Assembly: GCA_017463155.1 (NCBI GenBank)
Contig: JAFTPT010000045.1
Location: forward strand, 1 to 64,000
Origin: Blautia sp.
GTDB lineage: Bacteria; Bacillota; Clostridia; Lachnospirales; Lachnospiraceae
Direction of reading: 5' to 3'
DNA: 64,000 bases
Part shown: in pieces, positions 8,508-17,501 of the stretch
Numbering within the stretch: the first letter of the stretch is position 1
Layout of the letters: the number at the start of each line of letters is the position of its first letter
Notes under the pieces: model-generated
What the model was told of the DNA's origin: nothing
Databases searched by the model: none
What the model saw: only the letters and a program-made list of their open reading frames with translations
Made by a program: the position numbers and the translations under genes

Positions 8508-9596
8508 TTATGCCGCCTTTGTATGATTGTGCTCGTCAATGTACATAAAGCTGCCGGATGCACCGTACTCGAACTTGTAGGTCGTATACTTTTTGTTGTC
8601 CTTCTTGGCCTGGTACTCCGCGTTGGGATCATAGAAATACGTCTTGCTGCCCGAAGTCTGTTCCACCCATGCATGCGGCGTGGTCTTGTAGGTGCCGTCG
8701 GCATTCTTGCCCGTAGCAACAGAAGCCTTCATGAAGAGCAGGTTCTTCTGGCCGAGCACTTTTGCCATCATGTAGAAGGTAGCGGCCTGCACGTTGCAGT
8801 CGCCCTTCTTGTTCTTGAAGCCGTACACGGCGTACTGCTCCGCCAGATCTTCGGAGGTATCCACAGAAACCGCCGCGCTGGCATACCGGAGGGTCGTCGC
8901 GCTCCAGGTGAAGCACTTCTTGAGGTTGCGGCCGCAGGCTTCCGCCTGAATGCCGGCAAGGCCGAGAGCCTCGCTCACCTCGGTGCAGGCACCGTTCTCA
9001 TCGATGGCATAATACTTGCCTTTGATCTTGATGCCGAGCTTGTCCGTCACCATGGCGCAGGTGCTGTCAAAATAATAGGTGACGCCGCTGATGGTATGAA
9101 GGCCGGTCATGCACTGGCCCTTGGAATTCGCACGATAGCGCTTGCCGCCGGTCTTGAACCAGGCGTTCTTCAGCATCGCGCCCTTGTCCTGCTTGCGGAA
9201 ATAGTATTTCTTATTATTGATGGTTACAAAACCATAGCGCTGTTTTCCGAGGTTTGTCTTGTTCGGGTTGAAATAATAGCTCTTGCCGTCCAGCTCATAC
9301 AGGCCGAGTGCCATAATGCCCTTGGTCTTGCTGTCCTTGCTGAAATAGTAGACGTTTCCCTTGATGGTGCGCCATCCGGTGCAGCGGGTCCCGTCGGACC
9401 ACAGATAATACCAGTTGCCGCCGAGCTTCTGGAAGCCCTTTTTCTTGAAGATCGTACCGTTTGTCTGGCGCCATACATACTTACCGTTTACCTTGACCCA
9501 GCCTTCCTTGTAGGTCTTGGCCGAAACATTGACGGATGCGAATGCCAGAACCAGCATCAGCATCACAACTGCTGCGAAAATACCACGTTTTTTCAT
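8508..9596 (-). CDS. Secreted multi-repeat cell-wall-binding protein with transglutaminase-like domain
   Basis: The 362 residues begin with a signal peptide (about 1-26, ending VNVSA). Residues 27-205 contain about seven aromatic repeats of the cell-wall-binding type (WYYLWSDGTR, VYYFSKDSK, SYYFNPNK, KYYFRKQDK, RYRANSKGQ, TYYFDSTCA, KYYAIDENG). The C-terminus is a transglutaminase-core domain with Cys267 in KKGDCNV, His308 in TPHAWVE and Asp323 in YFYDPNAE. It is a longer paralogue of its downstream neighbour, sharing the layout but with more repeats. Expected on the cell wall or secreted. Confidence 0.8.
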   Translation of the reverse strand: MKKRGIFAAVVMLMLVLAFASVNVSAKTYKEGWVKVNGKYVWRQTNGTIFKKKGFQKLGGNWYYLWSDGTRCTGWRTIKGNVYYFSKDSKTKGIMALGLYELDGKSYYFNPNKTNLGKQRYGFVTINNKKYYFRKQDKGAMLKNAWFKTGGKRYRANSKGQCMTGLHTISGVTYYFDSTCAMVTDKLGIKIKGKYYAIDENGACTEVSEALGLAGIQAEACGRNLKKCFTWSATTLRYASAAVSVDTSEDLAEQYAVYGFKNKKGDCNVQAATFYMMAKVLGQKNLLFMKASVATGKNADGTYKTTPHAWVEQTSGSKTYFYDPNAEYQAKKDNKKYTTYKFEYGASGSFMYIDEHNHTKAA

Positions 9597-9613
9597 ATTT
9601 ACCTGACTCCTTG

Positions 9614-10330
9614 TTATCTGCTGAATGCGATCGTGTAGAACATATTATAGGTACTGGAATTGATCTTCTTACCCGCGTACTGAAGCACGAAGTGGCCGAA
9701 GATCAGGCTGTAATCCGTATAACCGATCACGAAGCAGCTCTTGCCCTCGTTCTTCTGGGTATACTTCAGCTTATGATAGTTGATCAGACGGGCTTTCAGG
9801 GATTTGAACGCCGAGATCCGGTCCTTCTGCTTGGATGCGTTCATGGCCTTTTTGACATAGTTGTTCAGCGTTTTGGACTGGGACGCGTTGTAAACGCCGG
9901 TCTTGCTGTTGAACACGTAGAAGGCTTCCGCGATCAGGTTCATCTTGGAATCCTCGTGGGAATCCATGACATACACACCCTTGATCATATGGCCCTCCTG
10001 GTCAAAGCCGTATTTCTTGCCGCCGATGGTCTTGACGACGAAGGAATACTTTGCCTCCTTATTGTAGGGAGCCTTGTAGGCCTTGCCGTTCTTGTCAAAA
10101 TAGTAACGGTTGGTCTCCTTGACGCCCTTGCTGTTCTTGGCGGTGATGTTCCGCCAGGTGTTCTTGATCTTCTTGCCGTTCAGGTAATAATAGTAGTTGC
10201 CGTTCTCCTTGACAAGTCCTTTTTGGGTAGTGGCTGCTGACACGGTAGCCGGGCCTGCAAAAGACACGGCCGGGACCTGCAGGAGTGAAAGACATAAGAC
10301 TACAAGCAGCAGTTTTTTGATCGACTTCAT
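9614..10330 (-). CDS. Secreted cell-wall-binding-repeat protein, C-terminal domain unrecognised
   Basis: The 238 residues carry a signal peptide (about 1-33, ending ATVSAA) and repeats of the cell-wall-binding type (YYYYLNGKKIKNTW, RYYFDKNGKAY, KYGFDQEGHM). The last 110 residues are basic and mostly helical, then finish with a strand-rich tail (FGHFVLQYAGKKINSSTYNMFYTIAF). I see no ordered Cys-His-Asp triad like that in the two following genes, so this may be a degenerate relative or a separate binding partner. First gene of the operon, with a strong promoter at 10363-10391. Confidence 0.65.
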   Translation of the reverse strand: MKSIKKLLLVVLCLSLLQVPAVSFAGPATVSAATTQKGLVKENGNYYYYLNGKKIKNTWRNITAKNSKGVKETNRYYFDKNGKAYKAPYNKEAKYSFVVKTIGGKKYGFDQEGHMIKGVYVMDSHEDSKMNLIAEAFYVFNSKTGVYNASQSKTLNNYVKKAMNASKQKDRISAFKSLKARLINYHKLKYTQKNEGKSCFVIGYTDYSLIFGHFVLQYAGKKINSSTYNMFYTIAFSR

Positions 10331-10362
10331 TTTGCGTACTCCTTTATAAAATAGTTGTTACA

Positions 10363-10391
10363 ATTATAATATAAGAAAATTACAAAAACAA
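10363..10391 (-). promoter_or_regulatory. Promoter of the three-gene surface-protein operon
   Basis: On the minus strand TTGTTT (10391-10386), a 17-base spacer and TATAAT (10368-10363). The AT-rich stretch contrasts with its surroundings. The start codon lies 32 bases beyond the -10. Confidence 0.75.
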
Positions 10392-10478
10392 CCTTTTTCG
10401 GGATCAAAATTCTTTTTGTACAAATTGTCCAATATGCCGCCTGATATCCACGGAATTCCTGCCCTGATCATGCAAAGC

Positions 10479-10502
10479 GGAGGCCCTCCAAAGAGGGCCT
10501 CC
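10479..10502 (-). terminator. Terminator-like hairpin after xylB
   Basis: The 10-bp stem GGAGGCCCTC/GAGGGCCTCC with loop CAAA lies 35 bases after the xylB stop. The U-tract is poor, so termination may be partial or Rho-aided. Confidence 0.65.
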
Positions 10503-10536
10503 GGCGGTAAAAGCCTGTCCTGTTATGTTGACTGCA

Positions 10537-12006
10537 TCAGATGATCACATCAAACAGTTCCTTGACCGTCGGATAGATCTGACGGAACTTCTGATACTTC
10601 TCCTCGTATCTGGCAGCAAGCTCCGGTTCCGGCTCAACAGTGCTCTTCACACGAACGATCTTCTCCGCCGCCTCTTCGACGCTTGCGTACTCCCCGTTGG
10701 CTACGGCGGCCAGCATGGCGCCGCCGAGGGCAGGACCTTCCTCGTTCTCAAGGATATCCACCTTGATATTCAGGATATTGGCCATCATCCGGCACCACAG
10801 CGGGCTCTTGGCACCGCCGCCGCAGATCTTTGTCCTCTCGATCGATACACCGAGGGATCTGGCCACCTCATAGGAATCACGGATGGCGAAGCAGACGCCC
10901 TCCAGGATCGCCTGTGTCATGTCTGTCCTTGTGGTATCCATGGTCATGCCGATAAAGGTGCCTCTGGCGTTCGGGTTGTTGTGCGGGGAACGCTCTCCCA
11001 TCAGGTACGGAAGGAAGAAAACATTGTTCTTCCCGAGCTCCCGGATCCCTGTCTGCTCTCCGGCATAGTCCTTTGTGCCCAGGATCTCGTCCATCCACCA
11101 TTTGTTGCAGGAGGCCGCGCTCAGCATGCATCCCATCAGATGGTAATGACCGTCCGCATGGGCAAAGGAATGCAGGGCGTTGAATTTATCCACACCGAAG
11201 GAATCGCTGGAGATAAAGATCGTTCCGCTGGTGCCCAGGGAGATATTGCATCTGCCGTTCCCGACTGTCCCGGTTCCCACGGCCGCGGCCGCGTTGTCCC
11301 CGGCTCCCGCGACGACCTTGCAGGTCTCGGGAAGCGAAAGCTCCTTTGCCGCTTCGGGCGTAAGGGTGCCGACGGTCTCGTAGCTTTCGAAAAGCTTCGG
11401 AAGCTGGCTCTCGGTCACATTGCAGATCTCCATCATCTGCGGAGACCAGCAGCGGTTCTTCACATCCAGGAGAAGCATGCCGGAAGCATCCGAGAAATCG
11501 GTGCAGTGAACGCCCGACATCCTGTATGCAATGTAATCCTTGGGAAGCATGATCTTCTCGATCCTTGCAAAATTCTCCGGCTCGTTGGCCTTGACCCAGA
11601 GGATCTTCGGCGCCGTAAAACCGGCGAAAGCGATGTTCGCGGTATACTCGGACAGCTTGTCCTTGCCGATGACCTCGTTCAGGTAATCCGTCTCCTTGCC
11701 GGTACGCCCGTCGTTCCAGAGGATCGCGGGACGGATGACCTGGTCGTCCTTGTCGAGGATCACCAGTCCGTGCATCTGTCCGCCGAAGCTGATCCCGGCC
11801 ACCTGGCTGCGGTCGATGTCTTTGGTCAGCTCACGGATCCCGGCCGCTGATTCACGCCACCAGTCCTCCGGACTCTGCTCCGACCAGCCCGGATGCGGGA
11901 AGCATACCGGATATTCCCTGGATACAATATTTACGATCCTGCCGTTTCCTTCCATTAAAAGAAGCTTGACGGCGGAAGTTCCCAAATCTACGCCAATATA
12001 ATACAT
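10537..12006 (-). CDS. xylB: Xylulokinase (FGGY family)
   Basis: Phosphorylates D-xylulose to D-xylulose 5-phosphate for the pentose phosphate or phosphoketolase route. The 489 residues begin YIGVDLGTSAVKLLLME (phosphate loop), with the XylB signatures GISFGGQMHGLV, AILWNDGRT, ANIAFAGFTAPKILW and DASGMLLLDV, the ATPase motif GAGDNAAAAVG, and the C-terminal ICGGGAKSPLW. All FGGY core motifs are intact. It follows the isomerase by 32 bases in one operon, so its substrate probably comes from that enzyme; a different ketose cannot be excluded. Confidence 0.92.
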   Translation of the reverse strand: MYYIGVDLGTSAVKLLLMEGNGRIVNIVSREYPVCFPHPGWSEQSPEDWWRESAAGIRELTKDIDRSQVAGISFGGQMHGLVILDKDDQVIRPAILWNDGRTGKETDYLNEVIGKDKLSEYTANIAFAGFTAPKILWVKANEPENFARIEKIMLPKDYIAYRMSGVHCTDFSDASGMLLLDVKNRCWSPQMMEICNVTESQLPKLFESYETVGTLTPEAAKELSLPETCKVVAGAGDNAAAAVGTGTVGNGRCNISLGTSGTIFISSDSFGVDKFNALHSFAHADGHYHLMGCMLSAASCNKWWMDEILGTKDYAGEQTGIRELGKNNVFFLPYLMGERSPHNNPNARGTFIGMTMDTTRTDMTQAILEGVCFAIRDSYEVARSLGVSIERTKICGGGAKSPLWCRMMANILNIKVDILENEEGPALGGAMLAAVANGEYASVEEAAEKIVRVKSTVEPEPELAARYEEKYQKFRQIYPTVKELFDVII

Positions 12007-12038
12007 GCTCTTCTCCTCATATACAGTGCAGTTCGATC

Positions 12039-13523
12039 TTACGCAAACGGGTTCTCCGTGGGATACCGTACGCCGGCCGGCTGGTTATAGCCGATCTCCT
12101 GCGGCTCCACGCCGATGTACTTGAACACCTCGAACAAAGCCTTGCCGAAGTTTCCGAAGGCCACGGCGCCGTGATGCGGGAAATTCTTCTCGATCAGTAC
12201 GTGGCGGTAGAAACGATCCATCTCCGGAATCGCGAAGATGCCGATGCCGCCGAAGGATCTGGTCGCGACCGGAAGGATCTCGCCCTCCGCGATGTAAGCC
12301 CGGAGGATATTGTCGGCCGTGCTCTGCAGACGGTAGAAGGTGATCTTTCCGGGAGCGATATCGCCTTCCAGCGTTCCCTGGGTAACCTCCTCGGGAAGCG
12401 CTCTCGCCATGATCATCTGGTACTTCATGGAGCAGAAGCTGAGCTTCTTGGAGTAGGTGTTGCCGCAGTGGAAGCCCATGAACGTCTCGCCATGCCTGTA
12501 TTCGAACTTGTCCTTGATGTCCTCCTGGTACATATCGGCCGGTACGGTATTGTTGATGTCGAGAAGGGTGACCGCATCGTTGGAGATGCAGGTTCCGATG
12601 AACTCGCTGAGGGCGCCGTAGATATCCACCTCGCAGGATACCGGGATACCGCGGCCGGTCAGGCGGCTGTTGACATAGCAGGGAACAAAGCCGAACTGTG
12701 TCTGGAACGCGGGCCAGCATTTTCCGGCGATCGTCACGTACTTGCGGTAGCCCTTATGCTCCTCGATCCAGTCGAGAAGGGTGATCTCATACTGCGCAAG
12801 CTTGGGCAGGATCTCGGGCTTCATGTTGCCCTCTCCCAGCTCCGCCTCCATGTCCTTGACGACATCGGGGATCCTGGGATCGTTGTCATGCTTGTGGAAA
12901 GCTTCGAAAAGATCCAGTTCTGAGTTCTCCTCGATCTCCACGCCCAGATTGTACAGCTGCTTGATGGGCGCGTTGCAGGCAAGGAAATTTAAGGGACGCG
13001 GGCCGAAGCTGATGATCTTCAGATCCTTGAGGCCGATGATGGCCCTTGCGATCGGGATGAACTCATGGATGCGGTCCGCCAGCTCATCGGCGGTCCCGAC
13101 CGGTTCTTCGGGAATGTATGCCTTGACATTGCGGAGCTTCAGGTTATAGCTCGCATTAAGCATGCCGCAGTATGCGTCGCCGCGGCCCTGGGTCAGGTTG
13201 TCGCCCCGCTCCTCGGCAGCAGCGATGAACATGGCCGGTCCGTCAAAATGCTTTGCAAGAAGCGTCTCGGAGATCTCTGGGCCGAAGTTGCCGAGGTAGA
13301 CCACCAGCGCGTTGCATTCCTGCTTTTTAAGATCCTCCAGAGCCTGTACCATGTGGATCTCGCTCTCGACGATACAGACCGGACATTCATAAACGGTATC
13401 CTCCGGATACTTGGTCTGACATGCGTCCATAAGGGCCTTTCTGCGGTTGACGGAAAGACTTTCGGGGAAACAGTCACGGCTGACCGCCACTACGCCGACC
13501 TTGACCTGCGGGATGTTGTTCAT
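12039..13523 (-). CDS. L-fucose/L-arabinose isomerase family protein
   Basis: Aldose-ketose isomerase of the FucI/AraA superfamily (494 residues). Visible features are the N-terminal Rossmann-like domain (KVGVVAVSRDCFPESLSVNRRK), acidic and His residues in the central part (MGFHCGNT near residue 350), and the C-terminal beta-barrel region with GDIAPGKITFYRL. Members of this uncharacterised subgroup are commonly annotated fucose isomerase, but the linked kinase is XylB-like, which suggests an aldopentose (for example D-xylose, D-arabinose or L-lyxose type) as substrate. That assignment is inferred. Its ATG follows AGGAGG. Confidence 0.78.
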   Translation of the reverse strand: MNNIPQVKVGVVAVSRDCFPESLSVNRRKALMDACQTKYPEDTVYECPVCIVESEIHMVQALEDLKKQECNALVVYLGNFGPEISETLLAKHFDGPAMFIAAAEERGDNLTQGRGDAYCGMLNASYNLKLRNVKAYIPEEPVGTADELADRIHEFIPIARAIIGLKDLKIISFGPRPLNFLACNAPIKQLYNLGVEIEENSELDLFEAFHKHDNDPRIPDVVKDMEAELGEGNMKPEILPKLAQYEITLLDWIEEHKGYRKYVTIAGKCWPAFQTQFGFVPCYVNSRLTGRGIPVSCEVDIYGALSEFIGTCISNDAVTLLDINNTVPADMYQEDIKDKFEYRHGETFMGFHCGNTYSKKLSFCSMKYQMIMARALPEEVTQGTLEGDIAPGKITFYRLQSTADNILRAYIAEGEILPVATRSFGGIGIFAIPEMDRFYRHVLIEKNFPHHGAVAFGNFGKALFEVFKYIGVEPQEIGYNQPAGVRYPTENPFA

Positions 13524-13550
13524 GGATAATTCCTCCTTTTTTGTTCAATT

Positions 13551-13572
13551 TAAGAATGCTCTGCATTCTTTT
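13551..13572. other. AT-rich hairpin upstream of the isomerase gene
   Basis: AAGAATGC-TCT-GCATTCTT is a perfect 8-bp inverted repeat between the malQ stop and the isomerase start, followed by T-rich sequence on both strands. It may end malQ transcription or serve as an operator for the sugar operon. Confidence 0.45.
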
Positions 13573-13651
13573 ATTCCTTATGGGGTTACTTCTATTCTAG
13601 TAAAAAGCGCGGTTCCTGGCTATGCCAATATCCACTTTTTATTAGACGATC

Positions 13652-15172
13652 TTACGATTTGCGTCGGTCGGCTCTTCCATAGACCGCGGCCAGCTCGCGC
13701 ATGGCTGCGAGGAGTTCCCCGCCGGGAAGCGTTTTCATCCGCCATTTCCAGTTATTGCCAAGGGTGGACGGCTTGTTCATCCGCGCCGAGTTGTCAAGCC
13801 CCAGATAGTCCTGCATGGGTATGACGCAGAGCTTCGCCACGCTCCCCATGACCAGGCGGATCAGTGTTTCGCAGACCGCGTGGGCGTCCGCCTCCGGCCT
13901 TCCTATGTAGGCGCGCACCTCGGCCTTCGCTTCCTCCGGAAGAGCCAGGAACCAGCCATACAGGGTCTCGTTGTCGTGGGTCCCGGTATAGGCTGCGCAG
14001 TTCCGGTCGTAGTTGTGTGGCAGATAGTCGCCGGGATCCCCCGTATCCCGCACATCAAAGGCGAACTGGATCACCTTCATGTTCGGATAGCCGCTGTCGC
14101 GGACCAGCTGCCGCACGGAGTCGGTGATAAAGCCGAGGTCCTCGGCGATGATCGCCTTCGGTCCGAGTCTGCCCGCGATCGCTTGGAACAGCTCCATGCC
14201 GGGACCCTTTTCCCACCAGCCGTTCTCGGCGGTATCGTCTCCGTAGGGGATGGCGTAGAACTCGTCAAAGCCGCGGAAATGGTCGATCCGTACGATGTCG
14301 TACATGGCAAAGCAATGCTCCATACGCCTGATCCACCACTCATAGCCGGAACGTCTGTGCACATCCCAGTTGTACAAAGGATTGCCCCACAGCTGGCCGG
14401 TCGCGGAGAATCCGTCCGGCGGACAGCCGGCGACCTGTATCGGCTCATTGTTTTCGTCCAGCCGGAACAGCCAGGGGCTTGCCCAGGCGTCCGCGCTGTC
14501 CATCGCCACATAGATGGGGATGTCTCCCACGATCAGGATGCCCTTCTGATTGGCGTATTCCTTCAGCCGGTTCCACTGCTCATAGAACTTGAACTGCATG
14601 TATTCCTGAAACTCAATATCAAAATACAGTTCCCGGCGGTAGTAGTCCAGCGCATTCTGCCAGCGCAGCCGTATGTCCTCGGCCCACTCGCTCCAGGGCG
14701 CGTTGCCGAACCGTCCCTTGACCGCCATAAAAAGAGCGTAATCCTTGAGCCAGTAGCCTTCGCGGTCCATGAACCGGATGAAATCCGGGTTCTCGGCAAT
14801 GCGGCTGCGCTCGTAGGCTTTGCGGAGCAGGGGATACCTGTTTGCATAAAGCTTTGCATAATCCACGGCCCCGGGATCCGAACCAAAATCCGCCTCCCGG
14901 CATTCCTCCTCCGTCAGGACGCCCTCCCTGATCAGCTCCTTCAGGCTGATAAAGTAGGGATTGCCGGCAAAGGTAGAAAAAGACTGGTAGGGAGAATCCC
15001 CGTAGCCTGTCGGGCCCAGTGGAAGGATCTGCCAGATCCGCTGCCCGGCCTCATACAGGCAATCTATAAATTTGTATGCGCTCCCGGAAAAGCATCCGAT
15101 CCCGTATTCCGACGGCAGGCTGCTCACCGGCAGCAGAACGCCGCACATTCGATCGCTGTTCATATAGCCCAT
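13652..15172 (-). CDS. malQ: 4-alpha-glucanotransferase (amylomaltase, GH77)
   Basis: Transfers alpha-1,4-glucan segments during maltodextrin or glycogen use. The 506 residues show GH77 hallmarks: IWQILPLGPTGYGDSPYQSFS near 40, the nucleophile-region Asp in VRIDHFRGFDEFY, the acid/base Glu in AIIAEDLGFIT, and the stabiliser Asp in GTHDNETLYGW. Length is typical of bacterial MalQ. It is transcribed divergently from the DUF89 gene and close to the MsmX-type ATPase, which energises maltodextrin importers in related Firmicutes. Confidence 0.95.
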   Translation of the reverse strand: MGYMNSDRMCGVLLPVSSLPSEYGIGCFSGSAYKFIDCLYEAGQRIWQILPLGPTGYGDSPYQSFSTFAGNPYFISLKELIREGVLTEEECREADFGSDPGAVDYAKLYANRYPLLRKAYERSRIAENPDFIRFMDREGYWLKDYALFMAVKGRFGNAPWSEWAEDIRLRWQNALDYYRRELYFDIEFQEYMQFKFYEQWNRLKEYANQKGILIVGDIPIYVAMDSADAWASPWLFRLDENNEPIQVAGCPPDGFSATGQLWGNPLYNWDVHRRSGYEWWIRRMEHCFAMYDIVRIDHFRGFDEFYAIPYGDDTAENGWWEKGPGMELFQAIAGRLGPKAIIAEDLGFITDSVRQLVRDSGYPNMKVIQFAFDVRDTGDPGDYLPHNYDRNCAAYTGTHDNETLYGWFLALPEEAKAEVRAYIGRPEADAHAVCETLIRLVMGSVAKLCVIPMQDYLGLDNSARMNKPSTLGNNWKWRMKTLPGGELLAAMRELAAVYGRADRRKS

Positions 15173-15197
15173 CCTCTCCTGCTAGATAGTTTTATTT

Positions 15198-15230
15198 ATT
15201 ATACCACTTTTAGCGGATCTGTGCTACACT
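15198..15230. promoter_or_regulatory. Divergent promoter region of malQ and the DUF89 gene
   Basis: On the minus strand an extended -10 TGG-TATAAT (TATAAT at about 15204-15199) precedes malQ. On the plus strand TGTGCTACACT at about 15220-15230 gives an extended -10 for the DUF89 gene. The -35 boxes are poor for both, so activators may be needed. Only about 80 bases separate the two start codons. Confidence 0.5.
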
Positions 15231-15253
15231 TTCAAAGGACGGAGGTGTATTTC

Positions 15254-16138
15254 TTGAAACTGAATTCATATTGCATGTCCTGCCAGATCCGGCGGCAGGA
15301 ACAGAAGATCCGGCACTTTGAAGACGCCGGCAAAAAGACATTTTATATGAAGGAGATCTGCCGGCTGATGGCTGATGCGGATGAGGAAGCGTGTGCCCCC
15401 AGCCTCTCCGCCTCATTCCGGAAGCTCTACCGGGAGGTCTGGCATGAACCGCCCGAAGACTATTCGGCCGTAAACCGGGAATACAACCAGCTGGTCATGG
15501 ATCTTCTGCCAACGCTCGAAAAGCGGATCCGTGCTTCGGAGGACCCGCTCATGGACGCGCTCGTCTATGCGCGGATCGGAAACTATATCGACTTTTCCGC
15601 GCTGCCCGATGTGAGCAAGGACGTGCTCCTTTCCCTGATCGACGCGGAGGAAAAGGAGCCCCTGGAGCCTTTTGAATACAGCCGTTTTCTGCAGGAGCTC
15701 TCCCGGGCCTCTTCCCTGGTCTACCTGACGGACAATTGCGGCGAGATCGTCCTGGACAGCCTCGTGATCCGGCTGCTTAAGGAACGCTTCCCGGATCTGT
15801 CCATCACTGTCGTCGTGCGGGGAACGCCGGTCGCCAACGACGCGGCCATCGGGGACGCCGTTTTCTGCGGCCTTGACAGGCTTGCCCGGGTCATCGGCAA
15901 CGGCAGCGATATCGCCGGCACCCACCTGCCCTCTGTCAGTGACGAGACCCGCGCGCTTCTCTCCGGCGCGGACATCATCCTGTCCAAGGGACAGGGGAAT
16001 TTCGAGACGCTGAACGGCTGCGGCCTGAACATCTATTACCTGTTCCTCTGTAAATGCGAGCTGTTCCAGCGGCGCTTTCACGCAAAGCCCCTGCAGGGCA
16101 TGTTCCTGAATGAAAAGCGCACCGGCGAAGTCGACTGA
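15254..16138 (+). CDS. DUF89 family protein (ARMT1-like, damage-control phosphatase type)
   Basis: Metal-dependent phosphatase-like protein of the DUF89 family, whose studied members remove phosphate from damaged or side-product metabolites. The 294 residues include the N-terminal Cys pair YCMSC, the metal-binding hallmarks LTDNCGEIVLD (about 160-170), RGTPVANDA and KGQGNFETL. I chose a TTG start because it follows GGACGGAGG by 8 bases and yields the family-typical MKLNSYCMSC beginning; an ATG 21 bases downstream would cut off the first Cys. Its substrate is unknown; the neighbourhood suggests a sugar phosphate. Confidence 0.82.
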   Translation: MKLNSYCMSCQIRRQEQKIRHFEDAGKKTFYMKEICRLMADADEEACAPSLSASFRKLYREVWHEPPEDYSAVNREYNQLVMDLLPTLEKRIRASEDPLMDALVYARIGNYIDFSALPDVSKDVLLSLIDAEEKEPLEPFEYSRFLQELSRASSLVYLTDNCGEIVLDSLVIRLLKERFPDLSITVVVRGTPVANDAAIGDAVFCGLDRLARVIGNGSDIAGTHLPSVSDETRALLSGADIILSKGQGNFETLNGCGLNIYYLFLCKCELFQRRFHAKPLQGMFLNEKRTGEVD

Positions 16139-16227
16139 GAGAGAGTTCGTCATTCTGCCAAAAATCCGCACGGAATTTTGTACGTTTCCACTGTAGCGCA
16201 CATCGGTTTCATCCGTTATACTATCCA

Positions 16228-16235
16228 TAGTCGGA
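16228..16235 (+). promoter_or_regulatory. Candidate -10 of the MsmX/UgpC-type ATPase gene
   Basis: A clear TTATACTA lies about 65 bases before the start codon, without a matching -35, in the 157-base gap after the DUF89 gene. A regulated promoter is likely. Confidence 0.4.
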
Positions 16236-16295
16236 TATGGAGGTGCTCTCCGTATCCTCAACCGAAAAACCAACAATCATCCGGAGGAAAAAAGA

Positions 16296-17405
16296 ATGGC
16301 AAGTTTATCATTATCCCACATCAACAAAACATATCCGAATGGTTTCCAGGCTGTTAAGGATTTCAATCTGGAGATCGAAGACAAGGAATTCATCATCTTT
16401 GTAGGACCGTCCGGCTGCGGTAAGTCCACCACTCTTCGTATGGTGGCCGGCCTGGAAGAGATCTCCAGCGGTACTCTTAAGATCGGTGACAAGGTCATGA
16501 ACGACGTAGAGCCGAAGGACCGTGATATCGCCATGGTATTCCAGAACTACGCTCTGTATCCGCATATGACCGTATATGACAACATGGCATTCGGCCTGAA
16601 ACTTCGTAAGGTTCCGAAACCCGAGATCGACAAGGCTGTCCGCGAAGCCGCCCGTATCCTTGACCTTGAAAAGCTGCTTGACCGTAAGCCGAAGGCTCTT
16701 TCCGGTGGTCAGAGACAGCGTGTCGCCATGGGCCGTGCGATCGTCCGTAACCCCAAGGTATTCCTGATGGACGAGCCGCTGTCCAACCTGGACGCCAAGC
16801 TTCGTGTCCAGATGCGTATCGAGATCTCCAAGATCCATCAGAGACTGGGCGCCACCATCATCTATGTAACACATGACCAGACCGAGGCTATGACCCTTGG
16901 TACCAGGATCGTCGTTATGAAGGACGGTGTCGTACAGCAGGTCGACACTCCGCAGAACCTGTATCAGAAACCCGGCAACCTGTTCGTAGCAGGCTTCATG
17001 GGATCCCCGCAGATGAACTTCCTGGATGCTGTTATCTCCGAAGAAGGCGGCAAGATCTGCGCATCCGTCGGCGAGTACAAGCTCGATGTTCCGGCTGAAA
17101 AGGGCAAGGCCCTGAAGGATGGCGGCTATGTCGGCAAGACTGTTGTTATGGGTATCCGTCCTGAGGACATTCATGACACCGGCACATTCGTAGAGCAGGC
17201 TACCACCAAGATGGATTCCACCGTCAGGGTTTACGAGCTTCTGGGCGCAGAAGTATTCCTGTACTTCGATCTCAACGGCACACAGATCACCGCTCGTGTT
17301 GATCCGCGTACTCCGGCCAGAACCGGCGACCCGATCAAGTTCGTGTTCGATATGGAGAAAGCGCACTTCTTCGACAAAGAGAGCGAGCTGGTCATCACCA
17401 ACTGA
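16296..17405 (+). CDS. Sugar ABC transporter ATP-binding protein (MsmX/UgpC/MalK type)
   Basis: Shared ATPase for CUT1-family carbohydrate importers. The 369 residues hold Walker A GPSGCGKST near 38, Q-loop VFQNYALYPH, signature LSGGQRQRVAMGRA, Walker B VFLMDEPLSNLD, and a C-terminal TOBE/regulatory domain. There are no permease or binding-protein genes next to it. This fits the known role of MsmX-type ATPases as stand-alone energisers serving several importers encoded elsewhere. It is preceded by CGGAGGAAA and followed by its own terminator. Confidence 0.93.
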   Translation: MASLSLSHINKTYPNGFQAVKDFNLEIEDKEFIIFVGPSGCGKSTTLRMVAGLEEISSGTLKIGDKVMNDVEPKDRDIAMVFQNYALYPHMTVYDNMAFGLKLRKVPKPEIDKAVREAARILDLEKLLDRKPKALSGGQRQRVAMGRAIVRNPKVFLMDEPLSNLDAKLRVQMRIEISKIHQRLGATIIYVTHDQTEAMTLGTRIVVMKDGVVQQVDTPQNLYQKPGNLFVAGFMGSPQMNFLDAVISEEGGKICASVGEYKLDVPAEKGKALKDGGYVGKTVVMGIRPEDIHDTGTFVEQATTKMDSTVRVYELLGAEVFLYFDLNGTQITARVDPRTPARTGDPIKFVFDMEKAHFFDKESELVITN

Positions 17406-17419
17406 TCACATGTATTCCC

Positions 17420-17447
17420 GGCCCGGAGAGTATTCTCCGGGCCTTTT
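17420..17447 (+). terminator. Terminator after the MsmX-type ATPase gene
   Basis: The 10-bp stem GGCCCGGAGA/TCTCCGGGCC with a 4-base loop is followed by TTTT. Confidence 0.88.
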
Positions 17448-17501
17448 CAGGTAAGAGGGCCATCCTCTTTCCCGGCATATTCTGACGAAAGGAGCTCTCC
17501 C

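Noticed and set aside
13880..15253. Long plus-strand open frame running into the DUF89 gene from inside malQ
   Set aside because: The part before 15254 is antisense to malQ. The DUF89 similarity and the ribosome binding site begin at 15254, so the longer protein is not real.
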